Shown here: positions 33,918-42,197 of the stretch, piece by piece | Numbering within the stretch: the first letter of the stretch is position 1 | Layout: every line of letters starts with the position of its first letter | Origin: Streptomyces sulfonofaciens | GTDB lineage: Bacteria > Actinomycetota > Actinomycetes > Streptomycetales > Streptomycetaceae | Direction of reading: 5' to 3' | DNA length: 64,000 nucleotides | Assembly (NCBI RefSeq): GCF_014656295.1 | Contig: NZ_BNCD01000009.1 | Coordinates: 224,023-288,022, forward strand | Position numbers and translations under genes: made by a program | Notes under the pieces: model-generated | The model's database searches: none | What the model was told of the DNA's origin: nothing | The model's input: the letters and a program-made list of their open reading frames with translations, nothing else

Positions 33918-35321
33918 ATGTCTGAAAGTTCAGTGGCGAGTCTGTGCAGGCTTACCGTGCGCGCCCCCGCCACGTCACTCGACCTCGCCGTGCCGGCGGA
34001 CGTGCCGATCGCCGACCTCCTGCCCACCCTGCTCAGGTACGCGGGTGCGGAGCTGGAGGAGAGCGGTCTGGAGCACGGTGGTTGGGTGTTGCAGCGCCTC
34101 GGTGAGCGGCCGCTCGACGACGAGGGGACCCTGGAGACGCTGGACGTGCGGGACGGCGAGGTACTGTACCTGCGGCCGCACACCGAGGCACTGCCCGAGG
34201 TGCGGCTGGACGACCTGGTGGACGGGATCGCCAACGTCACCCGTGAGCGCCTGCACGGCTGGACCCCCGATGCGAGCCGCCGGCTGCTGCGCGGCTGGGT
34301 GGTGGTCATCCTGCTCACCGTACTGGTCCTGCTGGCCTGGCCCGGTGGCGGCCACGTGCAGGTCAGGGCGGCGGCGGCCGGTGTGACGGGTCTGCTGCTG
34401 CTGGCCGGGGCCGGCTCCGCGAGCCGCGCGGTCGGCGACGCTGCGGCCGGTGCCACCCTGGGGTTCATGGCGGCGCCCAGCCTGGCACTGGCCGGCTGGC
34501 TGCTGCCCGGTGGGGAGATAACCGGACCGCAGGCGTACCACGTGCTCGGCGCCAAGCTGCTCGCGGCCGGCGCGGCCGGCGCCGGCGGGGCCGTGCTGGC
34601 GCTCGCGGCGGTGGCCGTGTACACACCGCTGTTCCTCGCCACCGCCACCGTGGTGATCGCGGCCACCGTCGCCGGGGCCCTGATGAGCGTGTTCGACCTG
34701 CCGGCGGACAGCGCGGCGGCCGTGGTGTCCGCGCTGGTCGTGCTCTTCGGCGGCTTCGTACCCGCGCTGGCCTTCCGGCTGGCCGGGATGCGGATGCCCG
34801 CGATGCCCACCACCGCGCGGCAGTTGCAGGAGGGCATCGAGCCCTACAACGGCAGGGACGTCGCCGTGCGCACCGAGCTGGCGAGCGGCTGGATGACCGC
34901 GCTGTACGCGGCGACCGGCGTCATCAGCGTCGGCTGCCTGTTCACGCTGGCCCGGCGCCCCGATCTGCCCGAGGTCCTGACGGCCGTCGCCCTGTCGCTG
35001 CTCCTGCTGCTGCACGGACGGGGCATGGTCAACGTCTGGCAGCGTCTCAGCCTGGTCCTGCCGGGCGCCGCGGGTGTCCTGATGCTGCTCCTCGGTTCGG
35101 CCGCCGAGCTCTCCCACGACCAGCGTCCGGGGTTCGTGGTGGTGCTGCTCGCGCTGGCCGCCGTGCTGGCGATCGTCTCGTGGACGGTCCCCGGCCGGCG
35201 CATGTCGCCGTACTGGGGCCGTGCGGCCGAGCTGCTGCACTCCCTGCTGGCGATCAGCCTGCTGCCGCTGACCCTGTGGGTGCTGGGCGTCTTCGGCACC
35301 CTCCGGGCCCTCAACGGCTGA
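33918..35321 (+). CDS. eccD: ESX membrane channel protein EccD
   Basis: 467 residues. Residues ~1-95 form a ubiquitin-like (YukD) domain (CRLTVRAPATSLDLAVPADVPIADLLP to DGEVLYLRP). The rest holds about eleven hydrophobic helices starting at LLRGWVVVILLTVLVLLAW, the standard EccD architecture that lines the export membrane complex. SD is weak (GGGAAAGTGTGAG further upstream). It is followed 18 bases later by eccB. Length is slightly below mycobacterial EccD (~470-500), within family range. Confidence 0.92.
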   Translation: MSESSVASLCRLTVRAPATSLDLAVPADVPIADLLPTLLRYAGAELEESGLEHGGWVLQRLGERPLDDEGTLETLDVRDGEVLYLRPHTEALPEVRLDDLVDGIANVTRERLHGWTPDASRRLLRGWVVVILLTVLVLLAWPGGGHVQVRAAAAGVTGLLLLAGAGSASRAVGDAAAGATLGFMAAPSLALAGWLLPGGEITGPQAYHVLGAKLLAAGAAGAGGAVLALAAVAVYTPLFLATATVVIAATVAGALMSVFDLPADSAAAVVSALVVLFGGFVPALAFRLAGMRMPAMPTTARQLQEGIEPYNGRDVAVRTELASGWMTALYAATGVISVGCLFTLARRPDLPEVLTAVALSLLLLLHGRGMVNVWQRLSLVLPGAAGVLMLLLGSAAELSHDQRPGFVVVLLALAAVLAIVSWTVPGRRMSPYWGRAAELLHSLLAISLLPLTLWVLGVFGTLRALNG

Positions 35322-35339
35322 CGGCGAAGGAGGAAGTCC

Positions 35340-36896
35340 ATGCGATCGAAGCGCGACCAGGTCCAGGCCCACACGTTCATCATGAGCCGGCTGACCTCCG
35401 GCATGCTGCTCGCCGACCCGGACGCACCGGAGTCGCCCCTGGGACGCACCACCCGCGGTGTGGTGGTCAGCATCATCATCGTGGTGGTGGTGGCGGCCGG
35501 CTCCGTGGTGTACGGGCTCATCGCCCCCGGGGGCAACGACTCCTGGCGGAACTCCACCAGCCTGGTCGTCAACCGCGACACCGGAGCCCGCTACCTGTAC
35601 GTCGGCGGCCGGCTTCGGCCGGTGCGCAACTACGCGTCGGCCCGGCTGATCGGGGGCACCGACCTCAAGACCACCGACGTGGGCAGCGAGTCGCTGAGCG
35701 GCACGCCCACCGGCACCCCGATCGGCATCCCCGGAGCCCCCGACTCGGTGCCCCCGGCCGGCGACCTGGAGAGCGGGGCGTGGCAGGTCTGCTCCACGGT
35801 CCGGGTCGAGGAGACGGACGGCGGGAGCACCACGTCCACACCGGTGACCGCGCTGGTGGCGGGCGCGCCCGTGGCGGCCGCCGGGCTCGGCTCGGGGCAG
35901 GGCCTCGTGGTGCGGGGGCCCGACAAGGCCACGTACCTGGTGTGGCAGGGCAGCCGGCTCCGCCTCGACGCCGCTTCCGGCGCGGCAAGTTCCCTCGGCT
36001 ACGGCGCCGTCACACCGCGCCCGGTGTCCGCGGCCTTCCTCGACGCCCTGGTCCCCGGCCCCGTGCTGGCCCCGCCGACCGTGCCGGGGCGGGGCACCCC
36101 GGGTCCGTCGCTCGACGGCCAGGCCAGTGTGGTGGGCCAGGTGTTCCAGGTGCGGGTGCCGGGTTCGGACGCGCACTACTACCTGCTGCGCGAGGACGGT
36201 CTGGTGCCCCTCACGGCCACCCAGGCCGCCCTGGTGCTCGGTGACCACGCCACCCGCCAGCAGGCGTACGGCGGTGCGGCGCCCAAGGCCGTGGCGCTGG
36301 GGGCGGCCACGCTGAAGGAGCACCAGGCCCCCGGCGCCGCCGGACGCTCCTTCGCCGCGGCGGGGCTGCCCGCGTCCCCGCCCCGTGTCGCCGACGTGCC
36401 GAGGGGCTCGGCGGCCTGCGCCCGGGTGCGGCCCGACCAGGACGGCACCGAGGTCACCACCGTCCAGGTGCCGCTCAGCTCGCTGGGGCCGGTGGCGCAG
36501 CCGGCCGACGACGAGGTGGCGAGCGCCTGCCTGCCGGTCGACGCGGTGGTGGTCCGCCCGGGGCACGGCGTACTGGTCCGTGCGCTCGCCTCCGGTGGTA
36601 CGACGGTGGGCAACACCACGTACTTCGTGACCGACACCGGGGTCAAGTACCGCGTCACGTCGGCCAAGGCGCTGCAGTCGCTCGGCTACACCGAGGGCGC
36701 CGTGCAGGCGCTGCCCGCACCGCTGCTCCAGATGCTGCCCTCGGGGCCGGACCTGAGCCCGGAGGCCGCCGCCGGCGGCACCCCGGTCACCACACCGCCC
36801 AACTGCGGGAAGCAGTCCGCGGGCCGGCGGGACCTCGTCGCGACCGCCGGCGCGGCCGGGACCGGAGGTAACGCTTCCATACCGACATCGGGATGA
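35340..36896 (+). CDS. eccB: ESX core component EccB
   Basis: 518 residues. The short cytoplasmic N-terminus RSKRDQVQAHTFIMSRLTSGML is diagnostic of EccB. One membrane helix (VVSIIIVVVVAAGSVVYGLI, ~40-60) precedes a large extracytoplasmic beta-rich domain with repeats and a likely disulfide (VCSTV with ACLPVDAV). EccB links the ESX complex to the cell-surface side. GAAGGAGGA lies five bases before the ATG. Co-transcribed with eccD. Confidence 0.93.
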   Translation: MRSKRDQVQAHTFIMSRLTSGMLLADPDAPESPLGRTTRGVVVSIIIVVVVAAGSVVYGLIAPGGNDSWRNSTSLVVNRDTGARYLYVGGRLRPVRNYASARLIGGTDLKTTDVGSESLSGTPTGTPIGIPGAPDSVPPAGDLESGAWQVCSTVRVEETDGGSTTSTPVTALVAGAPVAAAGLGSGQGLVVRGPDKATYLVWQGSRLRLDAASGAASSLGYGAVTPRPVSAAFLDALVPGPVLAPPTVPGRGTPGPSLDGQASVVGQVFQVRVPGSDAHYYLLREDGLVPLTATQAALVLGDHATRQQAYGGAAPKAVALGAATLKEHQAPGAAGRSFAAAGLPASPPRVADVPRGSAACARVRPDQDGTEVTTVQVPLSSLGPVAQPADDEVASACLPVDAVVVRPGHGVLVRALASGGTTVGNTTYFVTDTGVKYRVTSAKALQSLGYTEGAVQALPAPLLQMLPSGPDLSPEAAAGGTPVTTPPNCGKQSAGRRDLVATAGAAGTGGNASIPTSG

Positions 36897-36909
36897 AAAC
36901 TTGAGGTAG

Positions 36910-36939
36910 TTGCGGCTGAAACGAGATCCTTCCTAGGCT
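36910..36939 (+). promoter_or_regulatory. Candidate promoter of the esx genes
   Basis: TTGCGG (36910-36915) and TAGGCT (36934-36939) are spaced 18 bases, near the housekeeping sigma pattern, in an AT-rich gap (36897-36974) after eccB. The strongly expressed Esx genes could start here. Confidence 0.4.
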
Positions 36940-36974
36940 CCCCGAGACATAAGTGATCAAAGAATAGGTATGCC

Positions 36975-37319
36975 ATGGCAGACATGGGCAACATCCAGGC
37001 TTCAAGCGAGCAGGCCACCCGGAACGGCATCCAGGCCCTGGAAGCCGCCTTCACCGGCATCATGCGGGCCCGTTCGGACGTCGACGGCACCCGCGCCAAT
37101 CTGTCCCAGGGGTATCAGGGCAGCGACGGCGGTGCGTTCGGACAGCTCCTCCAGCAGTGGGACGAACAGGCCAACGTCATCCTGAAGAACCTGGAAGACA
37201 TGATCGACAAGCTCAACACCAGCCTCGCCGAACACGGCAAGCAGCAGGGCGCCTCCAACGAGTCGATCAACCAGGCCTTCCAGTCCTCCGAGGCCGCCTT
37301 CCAGGCACTGGCCGGCTGA
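36975..37319 (+). CDS. WXG100-family Esx protein lacking the Trp (YQG)
   Basis: 114 residues, helical hairpin predicted by the heptad patterns on both sides of a central turn. At the turn it has QGYQGSDGG where WXG100 proteins have W-x-G, as in the partner subunits that lack Trp. ESX heterodimers pair one such protein with a WXG one; the gene 49 bases downstream supplies the WYG partner. No signal peptide, as expected. SD is weak. Secreted by the EccBCD complex. Confidence 0.85.
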   Translation: MADMGNIQASSEQATRNGIQALEAAFTGIMRARSDVDGTRANLSQGYQGSDGGAFGQLLQQWDEQANVILKNLEDMIDKLNTSLAEHGKQQGASNESINQAFQSSEAAFQALAG

Positions 37320-37367
37320 TCCGGCTCCCCTCCGGTACACCCCCACTCACCCGAGACGAGACGATCC

Positions 37368-37691
37368 ATGCCCGACAACATGACAGACGGCTACATCTAC
37401 GTCGGCTACAACCACATGGAGAACGCCGCCGACGACATGGTCCAGCAGACCAGGGCGATCGCGAACACGCTGTCGTCGCTGGAGGCCGAGCTCGGCGCCC
37501 TCAAGGCCAGTTGGTACGGCGCCGACGCCGAGGTCTACACGCAGAAGCAGGCCGCGTGGGACCAGGCGGTGCAGAACATGGAGCAGTTGCTGACCTCGCA
37601 CGCCTCGCTGCTGACGGACATCTCCGGCAACTACAAGTACAGCGAGAACTCGCTGTCCCAGATGTGGTCCGAGGTCACCATCGGCCGCTGA
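37368..37691 (+). CDS. WXG100-family Esx protein (WYG)
   Basis: 107 residues with two long helices and the turn KASWYGADAEVY carrying the WXG motif near residue 49. A helix-2 segment (WDQAVQNMEQLL) follows and the tail ends SLSQMWSEVTIGR; I do not see a clean YxxxD/E secretion signal at the C-terminus. Expected to pair with the preceding YQG protein and be exported as a dimer. Confidence 0.88.
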   Translation: MPDNMTDGYIYVGYNHMENAADDMVQQTRAIANTLSSLEAELGALKASWYGADAEVYTQKQAAWDQAVQNMEQLLTSHASLLTDISGNYKYSENSLSQMWSEVTIGR

Positions 37692-37777
37692 GCCGTTCCG
37701 CACCCCCCTCGTGCCCACCCCCCGTCGTCCGCCGTCCGGCCACCGGCCGGGCGGCTGATGCTGATCCGGAGGACGCA

Positions 37778-38239
37778 ATGGCGGACCTTACCCATCTGGA
37801 CTCCCACGCCATCACCCAGTTCAAGCAGAACGATCTCGCCGACTTCCTCAGGGACCTCGACGCGATCCGCAACGACGACCCCGCGGGGGTCAAGTCGCTC
37901 AAGAGCGTCCTGGCGGGTCTCCTGGTCACGGGCAGCACGTTCGGCGAGGTCTCCAGCCCTCTGGTGATCGGCCTGATGGCCGGCGACGACACCGTCTCGG
38001 GGCAGAGCCTGAACTCGAAGACCAAGGACGCGGCCCAGGGCGTCGACGACATCCTGGTCTCGCAGAAGACGCTGTTCAAGGACATCGACGAGGACCTCCA
38101 GGAGACCATCGACACCCTGCTGAAGGACCAGAGCGGCGGCCTCGCGGCGATCGACGGCGCCAAGCTCCTGGACATCTTCTCCGACGTGGACGGCGACCTG
38201 ACCGACGGCTCGGGCAGCTCGACCGGCACCACCAAGTAG
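37778..38239 (+). CDS. Small acidic ESX-associated protein of unknown function
   Basis: 153 residues. It opens MADLTHLDSHAITQFKQNDLADFLRDLDAIRNDDP, has a hydrophobic stretch (VLAGLLVTGSTFGEVSSPLVIGLMAG, ~48-75), then an acidic helical part and a GSGSSTGTTK tail. GGAGGA lies four bases before the ATG. It is always placed by context between Esx and AAWKG-type genes here, so a secretion-helper or substrate role is likely. I recognise no enzymatic motif. Confidence 0.75.
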   Translation: MADLTHLDSHAITQFKQNDLADFLRDLDAIRNDDPAGVKSLKSVLAGLLVTGSTFGEVSSPLVIGLMAGDDTVSGQSLNSKTKDAAQGVDDILVSQKTLFKDIDEDLQETIDTLLKDQSGGLAAIDGAKLLDIFSDVDGDLTDGSGSSTGTTK

Positions 38240-38301
38240 TACCCCGACGCTAGCGTCCGTCTCTCCGTCCGTCCCCTGAGCAAGTCCCGCGGAGTCCTGT
38301 C

Positions 38302-41300
38302 ATGGCAGCAAGTTACGGTGCGAACGACGTCTGGGGTCAGGCGATCAACCTCTTGACGGGGTATCCGATGCCTGACAGGAAGACGATCTTCGACAAGATC
38401 AGCAGCGTGCCCGACAAGATCCCGCTGTTCCGGATGGACATCCAGGGACCCGATCCCGTGGCCGGGCTGACGACCGACGACTTCACCGGACTCGTCCAGG
38501 GCGTCTGGCTGCCCAAGGGCGAGACCTACGACCTCCCCTTCTACGCCAGGTTCGGGGCGGGCGCCGCCGGTCTCTACAAGGCCAGGCTCGTCTTCATCGG
38601 CGTGCCGCTCGACTCCACGGGCGCCGTCAACCTGCCGGACGACGGCGAGATCAGCGAGGGCGGCCCGTTCCAGGGCAGCTACACCCACACGGACTGGGAC
38701 ACCGGTCCGATGTCGCAGTACATCAGCGGGGCGAAGGCCGCCCTCGACAAGCTGATCAACGACCACACCACGTACAACCTCTCGTACAGCGGCGCCACCG
38801 TGCCCCACGAGGACAGCGTCGACCTCAACACCTTCGAGGACATCGCCAGGTCCTTCGACAGGTCCACGAAGTTCTTCGTCGACCACGGCAAGACGCTCGC
38901 CGCCTGGGAGAAGTCCCTGGGCAGCGAGCAGGCGGCGTGGAAGGGCCAGGCCGCCGGCGTCTTCTGGAACCTGATCCACACACTGAACAAGAACTACGAG
39001 AGCTACGTGGACCAGCTCGGCGGCGAGCACTACGCGGCGGCGAACACCACCATCAGCGGCTACACCCCGCTGTCCAAGTACGCCGACAGCATGGCCCAGG
39101 CCCAGCGGAACCTGCACGACCAGGCCGTCGCCCTCCAGTCGGCGTGGAGCAACTGGGCCACCGGCTACGGGGCGCACTGGCCGCACAGGTGGCTGCTCTC
39201 CGTGCTCTCCGACCTCACCTCGTGGGTGGTGCAGAACAACGCCACCCAGGTGATGAAGGACGGCAGCGTCACGGGCCAGTTCACCTCCAACCACCCGGTG
39301 TACGGCGACCTCACCAACGTCCAGAACTGGAAGAAGGTGGGCGAGGACGCGGTCAACCGTTGGAACGCGCACGTGGACTCCGTGCTGACCCCGGCGGCGG
39401 GCAACGCGCTGGTCGCCCTCAAGAGCAACTGGGCCGGTGCGAGCGAGAACTTCGCCCAGCCGCTGGAGACCAAGAACTCCACGTCCCTGACCGACGCCTA
39501 CAACAAGGACCAGGCCCAGAAGGACAAGGACCAGGCGCAGAAGGACAAGGACGCCGCCAACGACGCCCTCAACGACGCCCTGGACAAGAACAACCAGAGC
39601 CTCGACAACATCAACCAGGGCCTCAACGACGGCCTGAAGGGGATCAACGACGGCCTGGACGACGGCCTGGGCGGGCTGAACGACAACCTCAGCAGTGTGG
39701 GCGGGGGCCTCAACGACGGCCTCAAGGGCATCGGCGACGGCCTGGGCGACGGCCTGGGCGGGCTGAACAACAACCTCAGCACCGTGGGCGGGGGCCTCAA
39801 CGACGGCCTCAAGGGCATCGGCGACGGCCTGGGCGGGCTCGGGGGCGGCCCGGGCGGGCTCGGCGGCCTGAACCCCGGCCTCGCGGGCCTGGCCGGGCTG
39901 ACGGGGGGCGGCGGCCCCGGCGGCCCCGGTACGCCGGGCGGCGGCGGCCCCCTCAACAACCTGCTCTCCTCCCCGGGCGGCCCCAACCTCCTGGGCGGCA
40001 ACACCGGCGGTGTGGACAGCATCACCAATCCGGACGGCAGCACGACCAAGCTGAACGCCGACGGGTCGCTGACCACCACGTCCCCCGACGGCAGCAGCAC
40101 CACCTTCAACCCGTCGACGGGCAAGCTGAACACCCTGTCCCCGGACGGCAAGTCGAGCGTGTCCCAACTGACCGCGAACCGCAGCGTCACCAATCCGGAC
40201 GGCAGCACGACGAAGCTCAACAGCGACGGGTCGCTGACCACCACGTACCCCGACGGCAGCAGCACCACGGTGGACCCCTCGACGGGTGCCGTCACCACGA
40301 CCAACGCGGACGGCTCGACCAGCAACTCCCTCCTCAACCAGCAGCTCGGCACGTTCAGCACCCCGGACGGCGGGAGCGCACACCTCAACCCCGACGGGTC
40401 GCTGTCCACCAGGTTCCCGGACGGCACCACCGAGGTGGTCAACCCGGACACGCACACGGTCACCACGACCGCCCCCGACGGCACCGTGCACACCTCCCAC
40501 CTGGACACCGGCGACAGCTTCACCAACCCGGACGGCAGCAAGACGCTGCTCAACCCGGACGGATCGCTGTCCACCACGTTCCCGGACGGCACCACCCAGC
40601 TCGTCAAGCCGGACGGCACGCTCCAGACCACGAACCCGGACGGGACGACCAGCAGCACCGACCTGCTGAACAGCGCCTCCCACTCGGGCGGCCTGGACAC
40701 CAGCGGCCTCGACGACGCCCTGAAGCACCTGGGCGACCTCGGCAACGGCAACGGCCTCCACGTGCCCCATGTCGACACCACGGGACACGTGCCGGGCGGC
40801 GGGCCGGGTGACGTCGCGGGCCCCCTGAACTCCGGTCTGCCGTCGGGCGGGTCCCACGACCTCGCCTTCGACGACCTCCAGGACCCCTCGTTCACCGGAG
40901 GCGCACTGGGCGCCCCCGCGGCGAGCGCCGCGAACAGCGCGGGCGGCGGGTTCCCGCCCGGCGGCATCCCGCTCAACCCGGGGCTGGGCGGCATGGGCGG
41001 CGGCATGGGCGGCGGCATGGGCTCGCCGGGCGGCGCCGGCGGCAACTCGTCCAGCGGCGAGCGTGTGCGCACCGTGCACGGCGACGGCGACGGTGCGTCC
41101 CTCAGGCGGCGGTCCCGCCGCGGGGAGCCGGTCGAGGAGGGGGAGGACCTGGCCCTGCCCCGCCGCTCCACCACCACCAGCAGCTCGGGTGCGTCCCACA
41201 CCGCGGGCTCCGGTGCGGCGCAGGCCGGCAGGTCCACCGAGAGCGGCAACCAGCCGAGGCCCAGTTACGTCGTGGACGAGGAAGAGGACGTCTGGGGCAG

Positions 41301-41334
41301 CGAGGACGGCGGGGCCCCGGCGGTGATCGGCTGA
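38302..41334 (+). CDS. AAWKG-type ESX substrate with tandem repeats
   Basis: 1010 residues. Residues ~1-400 are globular and include the family-naming QAAWKGQAAGVFW (~212-224), a WXG-like motif that suggests ESX export. Residues ~395-435 are a charged helix (KDQAQKDKDQAQKDKDAAND). Residues ~440-515 are a 29-residue repeat (GLNDGLKGIxDGLxDGLGGL). Residues ~573-790 are four ~56-residue NPDGSTTKLNxDGSLTTT repeats, probably beta-solenoid. The end is Gly/Pro/Met-rich and acidic. No signal peptide or membrane helix. The stop overlaps the next start (TGATG). A surface or matrix role is inference. Confidence 0.82.
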   Translation: MAASYGANDVWGQAINLLTGYPMPDRKTIFDKISSVPDKIPLFRMDIQGPDPVAGLTTDDFTGLVQGVWLPKGETYDLPFYARFGAGAAGLYKARLVFIGVPLDSTGAVNLPDDGEISEGGPFQGSYTHTDWDTGPMSQYISGAKAALDKLINDHTTYNLSYSGATVPHEDSVDLNTFEDIARSFDRSTKFFVDHGKTLAAWEKSLGSEQAAWKGQAAGVFWNLIHTLNKNYESYVDQLGGEHYAAANTTISGYTPLSKYADSMAQAQRNLHDQAVALQSAWSNWATGYGAHWPHRWLLSVLSDLTSWVVQNNATQVMKDGSVTGQFTSNHPVYGDLTNVQNWKKVGEDAVNRWNAHVDSVLTPAAGNALVALKSNWAGASENFAQPLETKNSTSLTDAYNKDQAQKDKDQAQKDKDAANDALNDALDKNNQSLDNINQGLNDGLKGINDGLDDGLGGLNDNLSSVGGGLNDGLKGIGDGLGDGLGGLNNNLSTVGGGLNDGLKGIGDGLGGLGGGPGGLGGLNPGLAGLAGLTGGGGPGGPGTPGGGGPLNNLLSSPGGPNLLGGNTGGVDSITNPDGSTTKLNADGSLTTTSPDGSSTTFNPSTGKLNTLSPDGKSSVSQLTANRSVTNPDGSTTKLNSDGSLTTTYPDGSSTTVDPSTGAVTTTNADGSTSNSLLNQQLGTFSTPDGGSAHLNPDGSLSTRFPDGTTEVVNPDTHTVTTTAPDGTVHTSHLDTGDSFTNPDGSKTLLNPDGSLSTTFPDGTTQLVKPDGTLQTTNPDGTTSSTDLLNSASHSGGLDTSGLDDALKHLGDLGNGNGLHVPHVDTTGHVPGGGPGDVAGPLNSGLPSGGSHDLAFDDLQDPSFTGGALGAPAASAANSAGGGFPPGGIPLNPGLGGMGGGMGGGMGSPGGAGGNSSSGERVRTVHGDGDGASLRRRSRRGEPVEEGEDLALPRRSTTTSSSGASHTAGSGAAQAGRSTESGNQPRPSYVVDEEEDVWGSEDGGAPAVIG
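39619..39843 (+). repeat. 87-bp in-frame tandem repeat in the AAWKG-type gene
   Basis: Two full 87-nt units (39619-39705, 39706-39792) and a truncated third encode GLNDGLKGIxDGLxDGLGGLNxN. Units two and three are almost identical at DNA level, indicating recent slippage or unequal exchange. Confidence 0.85.
40021..40670 (+). repeat. ~168-bp in-frame NPDGS repeats in the AAWKG-type gene
   Basis: Four degenerate units starting near 40021, 40189, 40360 and 40522 encode xNPDGSxTxLNxDGSLTT followed by PDG-containing strands. The short-period PDG pattern suggests a regular beta structure and differs from the YDxxGR of Rhs proteins. Confidence 0.75.
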
Positions 41335-41831
41335 TGAACCGGCAGCCGAACCGGCCGCAGGCGCCCGCGCCCGGCACCCCCGAGTCGGTCAGTGAGCGGC
41401 TGGCGCGCGCGATGGCCGAGCTGGAGGCGACCGAGGCGGCGGTGGCCAAGGCGGAGGAGGAGCTGCGGGGCGCCTCGGTCACCCTGCGCTCCAAGGACCG
41501 CGCGGTGGAGGTCACGGTCACCGCGCAGGGTGAGCTGACCGGACTGCGCTTCCTGGAGAACAAGTACCGCACGATGGCGGCGTCCGAGCTCGCGGCCAGC
41601 GTGCTGGACGTGGTGGGCCGGGCCAGGATGCAGATGGCCCGCCGTGTGATGGACACCTTCCAGCCCTTCACCGAGCCCAGCGCGCAGGTGCCGGAGCTGA
41701 CCGGTGTCGACATCGACTGGGTGAAGATCTTCGGGCCGGGCGTCCTGGAGGACGAGGACGCGCCCGGCGCCACCCGGCGCAGGAGCGCCCGGGGACTGCG
41801 CGACGAGATCACCGAGGACCCGGAGGAGTAA
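41334..41831 (+). CDS. YbaB/EbfC-family protein of the ESX locus
   Basis: 165 residues. The central part has the YbaB/EbfC fold: an N-terminal helix (ERLARAMAELEATEAAVAKAEEEL), then VTLRSKDRAVEVTVTAQGELTGLRF and a second helix (ELAASVLDVVGRARMQMARRVMDTF). Such proteins bind DNA as dimers in other bacteria; copies in Streptomyces ESX loci have an unknown role. ATG overlaps the previous stop by one base. It continues the operon toward the WXG-like and giant genes. Confidence 0.85.
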   Translation: MNRQPNRPQAPAPGTPESVSERLARAMAELEATEAAVAKAEEELRGASVTLRSKDRAVEVTVTAQGELTGLRFLENKYRTMAASELAASVLDVVGRARMQMARRVMDTFQPFTEPSAQVPELTGVDIDWVKIFGPGVLEDEDAPGATRRRSARGLRDEITEDPEE

Positions 41832-41837
41832 CGACGC

Positions 41838-42188
41838 ATGGCCGACGACAACGCCTACTTCGCGGACCCCGCACGCCTGCACAGCGGGATCCGGCAGATC
41901 GAGAGCATCAGCTCCCTCGCCCAGGCGATGCTGAAGGACTTCGTCGACGAGGTGAACGCGACCAAGCACTGGCCGGGCGAGGACGACAGTTTCGCCAAGC
42001 AGGTCCTGCCCCGCGAGCTGAAGGAGCGCCAAGGGTCCACCGACACCATCCAGTCCATCGCCGACGCCGTGGTGGGCATCGCCGACGGCACGACCGCCAA
42101 CCTCCGGAACATCACGGAGACCCAGGACGGCAACATGGACGCCATCCGGGACTCCGGCCGTGGTGCGGGCCATCACGGGAAGCACTGA
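41838..42188 (+). CDS. WXG100-like partner protein (WPG) before the giant gene
   Basis: 116 residues, mostly helical with a central turn KHWPGEDDSFAKQV bearing Trp-Pro-Gly, so it is a divergent WXG100-like protein. Residues 8-45 and 60-105 form the two amphipathic helices. GGAGGAG lies upstream in the end of the YbaB-like gene. It sits nine bases before the giant gene start, the usual position of a dedicated small partner that forms a secretion-competent complex with the N-terminus of a large ESX effector. Partner role is inference. Confidence 0.72.
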   Translation: MADDNAYFADPARLHSGIRQIESISSLAQAMLKDFVDEVNATKHWPGEDDSFAKQVLPRELKERQGSTDTIQSIADAVVGIADGTTANLRNITETQDGNMDAIRDSGRGAGHHGKH

Positions 42189-42197
42189 GTACTCCGC

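Noticed and set aside
40021..40670. Rhs/YD-repeat toxin repeats in the AAWKG-type gene
   Set aside because: Repeats read NPDGS...DGSLTT, lacking the YDxxGR signature and the Rhs core boundary.
37675..41199. 1174-codon minus-strand open frame opposite the esx and AAWKG genes
   Set aside because: Low-complexity Val/Ala/Arg translation that spans several real genes; no RBS or domain.
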